Notes under the pieces: model-generated | What the model was told of the DNA's origin: nothing | The model's database searches: none | The model's input: only the letters and a program-made list of their open reading frames with translations | Part shown: positions 11,946 through 16,522 of the stretch, piece by piece | How the letters are laid out: every line of letters begins with the position of its first letter | How positions within the stretch are numbered: the stretch's first letter is position 1 | DNA from: Actinomycetes bacterium | Lineage (GTDB): Bacteria > Actinomycetota > Actinomycetes > Propionibacteriales > Nocardioidaceae | DNA length: 16,522 bases | Direction of reading: 5' to 3' | Assembly: GCA_023417775.1 (NCBI GenBank) | Contig: JAEZEJ010000101.1 | Coordinates: forward strand, 1 to 16,522 | Made by a program: the position numbers and the translations under genes

Positions 11946-14540
11946 TCAGCGACGCAACCGCACCAGCGCGGCCAGCTCGGCATCGCTCAACTCGGTCAGC
12001 GCCGCCTCGCCGGAGTCGACCACCGCATCGGCGAGGGCGCGCTTGGCCGAGATGAGCTCGGAGATCGACTGCTCGATCGTTCCCTCGGCGATGAGCCGGT
12101 GCACCTGGACGGTCTTCGTCTGCCCGATCCGGTGCGCACGGTCGGTGGCCTGATCCTCCACCGCCGGATTCCACCAGCGGTCGTAGTGGATGACGTGATC
12201 CGCACGTGTGAGGTTCAAGCCGGTGCCGGCGGCCTTCAGCGAGAGGACGAAGACATCGAACTCACCCGCCCCGAAGCGCCGGACCATGTCCTCGCGAGAG
12301 CGGATGGAGGTGCCGCCGTGCAGATAGGCGTGCTCGATGCCCTGAGCCTCCAGATGCCGTGACAGCAGATGCCCCATCTGCGCGTACTGGGTGAAGACCA
12401 GCGATCGGCCGCCCTCGGCGAGGATCTCCGCGAGCAGATCGTCGAAGACCTCCAGCTTGCCCGAGCGACGATCGAGGGCGCCATCGGCCTGTCGCAGGAA
12501 CTGCGCGGGATGGTTGCAGATCTGCTTGAGCTGGGTCAGCAGTTTCACCACCAGGCCGCGGCGCTGGATGCCGCGGCTCTCCTCGATCTCGGCCATCGTG
12601 CGCCGGACGACCGCCTCGTAGAGGCCGATCTGCTCGCGCGTCAGCTGCACATGGTGGTCGGTCTCGATCTTCGGGGGCAGCTCGGGGGCGATGCCCGGAT
12701 CGCTCTTGCGCCGCCGCAGCACGAAGGGCCGGATCAGGGTCGAGAGCCGGCTCGCCACCGTATCGTCGCGATCCCGCTCGATCGGGCGCGACCAGTCGCG
12801 GCGGAACTGCTCGCGATTGCCCAGTAGCCCCGGGGTCGTCCAGTCGAGGATCGCCCACAGCTCCGAGAGCGCGTTCTCGACCGGCGTGCCGGTGAGGGCC
12901 ATCCGGGCGTCCGCCTCGATCCTCCGCAGCGCCTGCGCGACCCCCGACCCGGCGTTCTTGACGTGCTGGGCCTCATCGGCGACGACCATGCTCCAGTCGT
13001 GTTCGGCGAGGGCATCGGCGCTCTGCCGCATCGTGGCATAGGTCGTCACGACGAAGCCGTCCTTGGCATCGTGCAGGCTGCGACCCGGGCCGTGATAGCG
13101 GTGGACGTTCTCGCCGGGGGCGAAGCGGGCGATCTCGCGCTCCCAGGTGGCCAGCACCGAGGCGGGACACACGACGAGGGTCGGCGCGGCGGCCGCGCGG
13201 TGCAGGTGCAGCGAGATCAGCGTGATGGTCTTGCCCAGCCCCATGTCGTCCGCGAGGATCCCGCCGAGTCCGAGGTCGACCAGCTGGTTCATCCACCGCA
13301 GGCCGTCGAGCTGGTAGCTGCGGAGTTCGCCGTCCAGATCATCGGGCTGGGTGATGTCGCTGGAGCGCTCGCCGAGGCTGGCCAGCCGATCGCGGACATC
13401 CTCGAGCCAGCCGACGGTGTCGACGCGGACGTGACGTCCCTCGATCTCCAGCTCACCGGTCAGTGCTGCCTGGAGGGCCTCGGCGGCGTCGAGCTCCTGG
13501 CCCTCGCCGCGTAGCAGTTCCTCGATGCGGCGCGGCTCCACGAAGACCCAGCGGTCGCGCAGCCGGACGAGGCCGCTGTGGCTGGCCGCGAGCTCGTCGA
13601 GCTCGGCCTGGGTGAGGCGCTCGCCGCCCACGCTCACGCTCCAGTCGAAGCGGAACAGCTGATCGCGGCCGAAGGCGCGGGGCCGGTCGCCGAATCCGTC
13701 CACCCGGCTCACCACGGGGGTGGCGTGGACATCGCGGACCAGCTCGCTCGGCCAGGCGACCTCGACCCTATTGGCCATCAGCGAGGTCACCAGGTCGGCG
13801 GAGGCGAGTGCGCCGAGCTCATCGGCCGTGAGCGTGATGCCGTCCGGTGCCGGATCTTCGCCCGGCAGCAGGCGCAGTGCCGGCGGCCAGCTCGCGCCGA
13901 GCCGCTCGAGCATCGCGCGCAGGGCCGTGCGCGCTCCTTCGCCGAAGTGATGATCCTCCCGGGAGAACACCTCGTGTGCGCCGGCCTCGCCCCACGTGCG
14001 ATCGGTGGGACGGATCCGCAGCGATGCAGTGGCGATCGTCTCACCGGCCCGGTCGAACACGACCACCAGGCGGTAGGCGAAGGTGCGGGGAGGCTCGATG
14101 CGGGGACGGGGCTGCTCGGGCTCGTGTCCGTGCCGGCGTTGCGGGGTGGTGGCCACGGCGGGGGCGTCGACCGCGAGGGCCGCGAGGAAGGCGTCGATGA
14201 GCGCATAGGCCTCGCGCGCCGGGACGTCCAGGTGCTCGGCCGCCGCTCGCAGCTGCTGCTGATCGCCATCGGAGGGCTCGGCCAGGGAGCCGGAGGCCAT
14301 CAGGCGCAGGGCGATGATCGCCGGTCCCGCCCAGGCGCGCACCGTGGCATGGGCGTTCATCGCCCGGATGCCGCCCGAGAGGGGGCCGACAGCCTCATTG
14401 GCGGTGGCCTCGATCGGGCCCTGCGGAGCGTCGAAGACGAAACGCGAGAGGGCGGGGTCCTCGTGCGCCACGAAGCGCACGGGATGCCGCAGCACGATCA
14501 TCAGCTGCGTGGGGGTCGGCATCCCTCCATTGTCGGGCAT
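11946..14540 (-). CDS. SNF2/RapA-type DEAD/DEAH-box helicase
   Basis: An 864-residue SWI2/SNF2-family ATPase. The N-terminal 400 residues resemble the SNF2-associated region of actinobacterial and cyanobacterial SNF2 proteins. The motor begins at 'LRSYQLDGLRWMNQLVDLGL' with Walker A DDMGLGKT (431-438), 'PTLVVCPASVLATWEREIAR' (motif Ia), DEAQ (522-525) and 'MALTGTPVENALSELW' (motif III). The C-terminal helicase lobe holds 'GRSLVFTQYAQMGHLLSRHL', 'LSLKAAGTGLNLTRADHVIH' and the arginine-finger motif 'DQATDRAHRIGQTKTVQVHR'. Such proteins use ATP to move on double-stranded DNA or remodel polymerase complexes; the target is unknown. The ATG at 14540 is taken as start, but GGAGGG lies directly before a second in-frame ATG at 14522, which would remove six residues. 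It lies 36 bases after the CoA-transferase gene and runs up to the SigK promoter of the next gene. Confidence 0.93.
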   Translation of the reverse strand: MPDNGGMPTPTQLMIVLRHPVRFVAHEDPALSRFVFDAPQGPIEATANEAVGPLSGGIRAMNAHATVRAWAGPAIIALRLMASGSLAEPSDGDQQQLRAAAEHLDVPAREAYALIDAFLAALAVDAPAVATTPQRRHGHEPEQPRPRIEPPRTFAYRLVVVFDRAGETIATASLRIRPTDRTWGEAGAHEVFSREDHHFGEGARTALRAMLERLGASWPPALRLLPGEDPAPDGITLTADELGALASADLVTSLMANRVEVAWPSELVRDVHATPVVSRVDGFGDRPRAFGRDQLFRFDWSVSVGGERLTQAELDELAASHSGLVRLRDRWVFVEPRRIEELLRGEGQELDAAEALQAALTGELEIEGRHVRVDTVGWLEDVRDRLASLGERSSDITQPDDLDGELRSYQLDGLRWMNQLVDLGLGGILADDMGLGKTITLISLHLHRAAAAPTLVVCPASVLATWEREIARFAPGENVHRYHGPGRSLHDAKDGFVVTTYATMRQSADALAEHDWSMVVADEAQHVKNAGSGVAQALRRIEADARMALTGTPVENALSELWAILDWTTPGLLGNREQFRRDWSRPIERDRDDTVASRLSTLIRPFVLRRRKSDPGIAPELPPKIETDHHVQLTREQIGLYEAVVRRTMAEIEESRGIQRRGLVVKLLTQLKQICNHPAQFLRQADGALDRRSGKLEVFDDLLAEILAEGGRSLVFTQYAQMGHLLSRHLEAQGIEHAYLHGGTSIRSREDMVRRFGAGEFDVFVLSLKAAGTGLNLTRADHVIHYDRWWNPAVEDQATDRAHRIGQTKTVQVHRLIAEGTIEQSISELISAKRALADAVVDSGEAALTELSDAELAALVRLRR

Positions 14541-14576
14541 GGGTCCAAGACGCCCGCCGTGAGGTCGCCGCCGCTC

Positions 14577-16082
14577 TCACATACGGCCGGTCTCCACGAA
14601 TCGCTGATGCCAGCTCAGCGCCTCGTCGAGCAGATGCGGGGTGTGGCGTGCCCGCGGTCGGGCCGCCTTGGCCCGCTCGACGTAGTCGCGCAGCGCCTCG
14701 CGATAGGACGGATGCGCGCACCGCTCGATGACGCGATCGGCTCGGTCGGCGGGGGAGAGGCCCCGTAGATCGGCCAGCCCCTGTTCGGTGACGATGACGT
14801 GCACATCGTGCTCGGTGTGGTCGACATGGCTCGCCATCGGCACGATGGTGGAGATGGCGCCGTTCTTGGCGGTCGAGGGCGACAGGAAGAAGTTCAGATA
14901 GGCATTGCGGGTGAAGTCACCGCTGCCCCCGATGCCGTTCATGATCGCCGAGCCCATCACATGGGTGGAGTTCACATGGCCGTAGACATCGGCCTCGATC
15001 ATGCCGTTCATCGCGATGACCCCGAGCCGGCGGATCAGCTCGGGGTGGTTCGAGATCTCCTCGCTGCGCAGCAGGATGCGTCCCTTATAGGCGTCGATGT
15101 GCTCCATGAATCGTATGACACCGGCATCGGACAGCCCGAAGGAGGTCGCCGAGGCGGCGCGCAGGGTGCCCGAGTCGAGCAGATCGAGCATGGCGTCCTG
15201 GAGCACCTCGGTGAACGCCGTGAGTCCGGTGAACTCGCTGTGGTCGAGGCCGGCGAGAACCGCATTGGCGACATTGCCCACGCCGGACTGGATCGGCAGG
15301 AGCTCGGCGGGCATCCGGCCGGCGCGCACCTCGTGGCGCAGGAAGTCCACCAGATGGTCGGCGATGGCCCGCGAGTCCTCGCCGGGCGGGGTGAAGGGGG
15401 AGTTGCGGTCCGGCGCTTCGGTCTCGACGACCGCGACGACCCGGTCGGGATCGATGCGCAGATAGGGCTCGCCCAGCCGCTCCATCGGACCGGTCAGCTG
15501 CAGGGGCTGACGGTGCGGGGGGAGGGCCGTGCCGTAGTAGACATCGTGGAAGCCCTCGAACTCGCGCGGCTGCCAGTGATTGACCTCGAGGATGATCCGC
15601 TCGGCCTGGTCCAGCCAGGTCTTGTTGTTGCCGACCGAGCTGCTCGGCACCAGGAGGCCGTCCGGCAGCGCGGCGGTGACTTCCACCACCGCGACATCGA
15701 GCCGGCCGTAGAACCCGAACCACATCTGCTGTGCTGTGTGACTCAGGTGCGCGTCGACATAGTCGACCTCGCCGCTGTTGATCAGATCGCGCAGGGTGGG
15801 GTCGGAGTTGTACGGCAGACGGGTGGAGATGCCGTGGGCGCGCGCGAGGACGCCATCGGCGTCCGGGGCCGTCGAGGCGCCGGTCCACAGGCCGATGCGG
15901 AAGTCCTCACCGCGTTCGTGGGCGGTCCGCATCCGATCGGCGAGGGCTGCCGGGATCTCCTTGGGATAGCCGGCGCCGGTGAACCCGCTCATGCCGACGT
16001 TGTCCCCGGGCCGGATGTAGGTCGCGGCCTCGGCCGCGGTGGTCAGGCGGGAACGGAGAACGGGGCAGGACACACGCGTCAT
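14577..16082 (-). CDS. Acetyl-CoA hydrolase / succinyl-CoA:acetate CoA-transferase family protein
   Basis: A 501-residue full-length member of the class that moves CoA between carboxylic acids. The N-domain has 'YIRPGDNVGMSGFTGAGYPK' and the C-domain 'ELLPIQSGVGNVANAVLAGL', the catalytic-glutamate segment 'FTGLTAFTEVLQDAMLDLLD' (Glu292, which forms the glutamyl-CoA thioester in the family) and the glycine-rich 'MNGIGGSGDFTRNAYLN'. It probably interconverts acetyl-CoA and succinyl-CoA with acetate and succinate, or hydrolyses acetyl-CoA, in the cytoplasm. The start is the ATG at 16082; the ribosome-binding site is weak (GGCAGGG about 13 bases off). It lies 61 bases after the thioredoxin gene and 36 before the helicase gene on the same strand. 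No functional tie to those neighbours is evident. Confidence 0.93.
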   Translation of the reverse strand: MTRVSCPVLRSRLTTAAEAATYIRPGDNVGMSGFTGAGYPKEIPAALADRMRTAHERGEDFRIGLWTGASTAPDADGVLARAHGISTRLPYNSDPTLRDLINSGEVDYVDAHLSHTAQQMWFGFYGRLDVAVVEVTAALPDGLLVPSSSVGNNKTWLDQAERIILEVNHWQPREFEGFHDVYYGTALPPHRQPLQLTGPMERLGEPYLRIDPDRVVAVVETEAPDRNSPFTPPGEDSRAIADHLVDFLRHEVRAGRMPAELLPIQSGVGNVANAVLAGLDHSEFTGLTAFTEVLQDAMLDLLDSGTLRAASATSFGLSDAGVIRFMEHIDAYKGRILLRSEEISNHPELIRRLGVIAMNGMIEADVYGHVNSTHVMGSAIMNGIGGSGDFTRNAYLNFFLSPSTAKNGAISTIVPMASHVDHTEHDVHVIVTEQGLADLRGLSPADRADRVIERCAHPSYREALRDYVERAKAARPRARHTPHLLDEALSWHQRFVETGRM

Positions 16083-16115
16083 GTGACGATCGTGCCCTGC
16101 CCCGTGGGTCAGCGC

Positions 16116-16133
16116 GTCCCGGGGTGACGGGAC
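16116..16133 (-). terminator. Possible short hairpin after the thioredoxin gene
   Basis: GTCCCG (16116-16121) pairs with CGGGAC (16128-16133), a 6-bp GC-rich stem with a 6-base loop, 10 bases beyond the thioredoxin stop. There is no U-tract. It could partly terminate the thioredoxin transcript before the CoA-transferase gene. Confidence 0.3.
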
Positions 16134-16143
16134 ATCGCCTGGA

Positions 16144-16518
16144 TCACTCCGGCGACGCGGTCTGCTGTTCGGCGATCTGGCGCCGGACGTCGTCCATGTC
16201 GAGATCCTTGACCGCGGTGACGACCTGGTCGAGCGCCTCGGCCGGCAGCGCGCCGGGCTGGGAGAAGACCAGGATGCCGTCGCGGAACGCCATCAGGGTG
16301 GGGATGGAGCTGATCTGGGCCGCGGCGGCGAGCTCCTGCTCGGCCTCGGTGTCGATCTTGCCGAAGGTGATGTCGGGGTGCTGCTCGCTCGCGGCCTCGA
16401 AGACCGGGGCGAACTGCTTGCACGGACCGCACCACGAGGCCCACCAGTCGACGAGCGTGATGCCCTCGCCGGTGACGGTCGACTCGAAGGTCTCCTTGGT
16501 CAGGTCGATGGTGCTCAT
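16144..16518 (-). CDS. Thioredoxin
   Basis: A 124-residue single-domain thioredoxin with the classical active site WASWCGPCK (Cys30 and Cys33) and the cis-proline loop SSIPT (Pro73), followed by 'LMAFRDGILVFSQPGALPAE'. It reduces protein disulfides in the cytoplasm, recharged by thioredoxin reductase, which is not in the window. It has no signal peptide or lipobox. Compared with about 108 residues for a minimal thioredoxin it carries a short polar C-terminal extension (DMDDVRRQIAEQQTASPE). The ATG at 16518 is four bases from the right edge, so its ribosome-binding site and promoter are not visible. Confidence 0.95.
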   Translation of the reverse strand: MSTIDLTKETFESTVTGEGITLVDWWASWCGPCKQFAPVFEAASEQHPDITFGKIDTEAEQELAAAAQISSIPTLMAFRDGILVFSQPGALPAEALDQVVTAVKDLDMDDVRRQIAEQQTASPE

Positions 16519-16522
16519 AGAT

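Overview
The window is high-GC DNA with dense, mostly overlapping genes. GTG starts are frequent and operons are coupled through ATGA or GTGA overlaps. Several actinobacterial signatures occur together: DtxR/IdeR-type iron boxes, a SigK-RskA-MPT83 type locus, a DUF222/13E12-family HNH protein behind a perfect TCGAAC-N4-GTTCGA SOS box, and a type I-E CRISPR repeat of the actinobacterial kind. The host is therefore very probably an actinomycete. Genus cannot be decided from this sequence.

Left part (1-5775) is about iron. A partial ADP-ribosylglycohydrolase gene and an ABM-domain monooxygenase gene (minus strand) diverge from a four-gene iron-siderophore ABC uptake operon (plus strand: lipoprotein, two FecCD permeases, ATPase) headed by an iron box. 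The operon converges, through a bidirectional hairpin, on a minus-strand HemS/ChuX-like gene. That gene has its own promoter with an embedded iron box and a long, structured leader.

Middle part (5785-7787) is a minus-strand operon encoding an MPT83/MPT70-like fasciclin lipoprotein, the ECF sigma factor SigK and its membrane anti-sigma RskA. It is preceded by a CCATCC-N16-CGAAGC promoter. Nearly the same promoter (GCATCC-N16-CGAAGC) lies in front of a membrane-anchored sulfite-oxidase-family molybdoenzyme at 10407-11909. This suggests a small local SigK regulon of a secreted fasciclin lipoprotein and an exported molybdoenzyme, both probably concerned with the cell envelope.

Between these two SigK targets lies an insert-like segment (about 8019-10389). 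It holds a CRISPR array of 14 repeats with 13 spacers of exactly 33 nt, plus a decayed fifteenth repeat still in 61-nt phase, and then an SOS-controlled DUF222-HNH gene. No cas gene is present on either side. Several independent features (hairpin geometry, repeat-end variants, leader position) indicate that the array is transcribed leftwards, from the HNH side.

Right part (11946-16518) is a minus-strand series: thioredoxin, acetyl-CoA hydrolase/CoA-transferase, and a SNF2-family helicase that runs into the promoter of the molybdoenzyme gene. These look like ordinary chromosomal genes. No tRNA, rRNA, transposase or cas gene was recognised.
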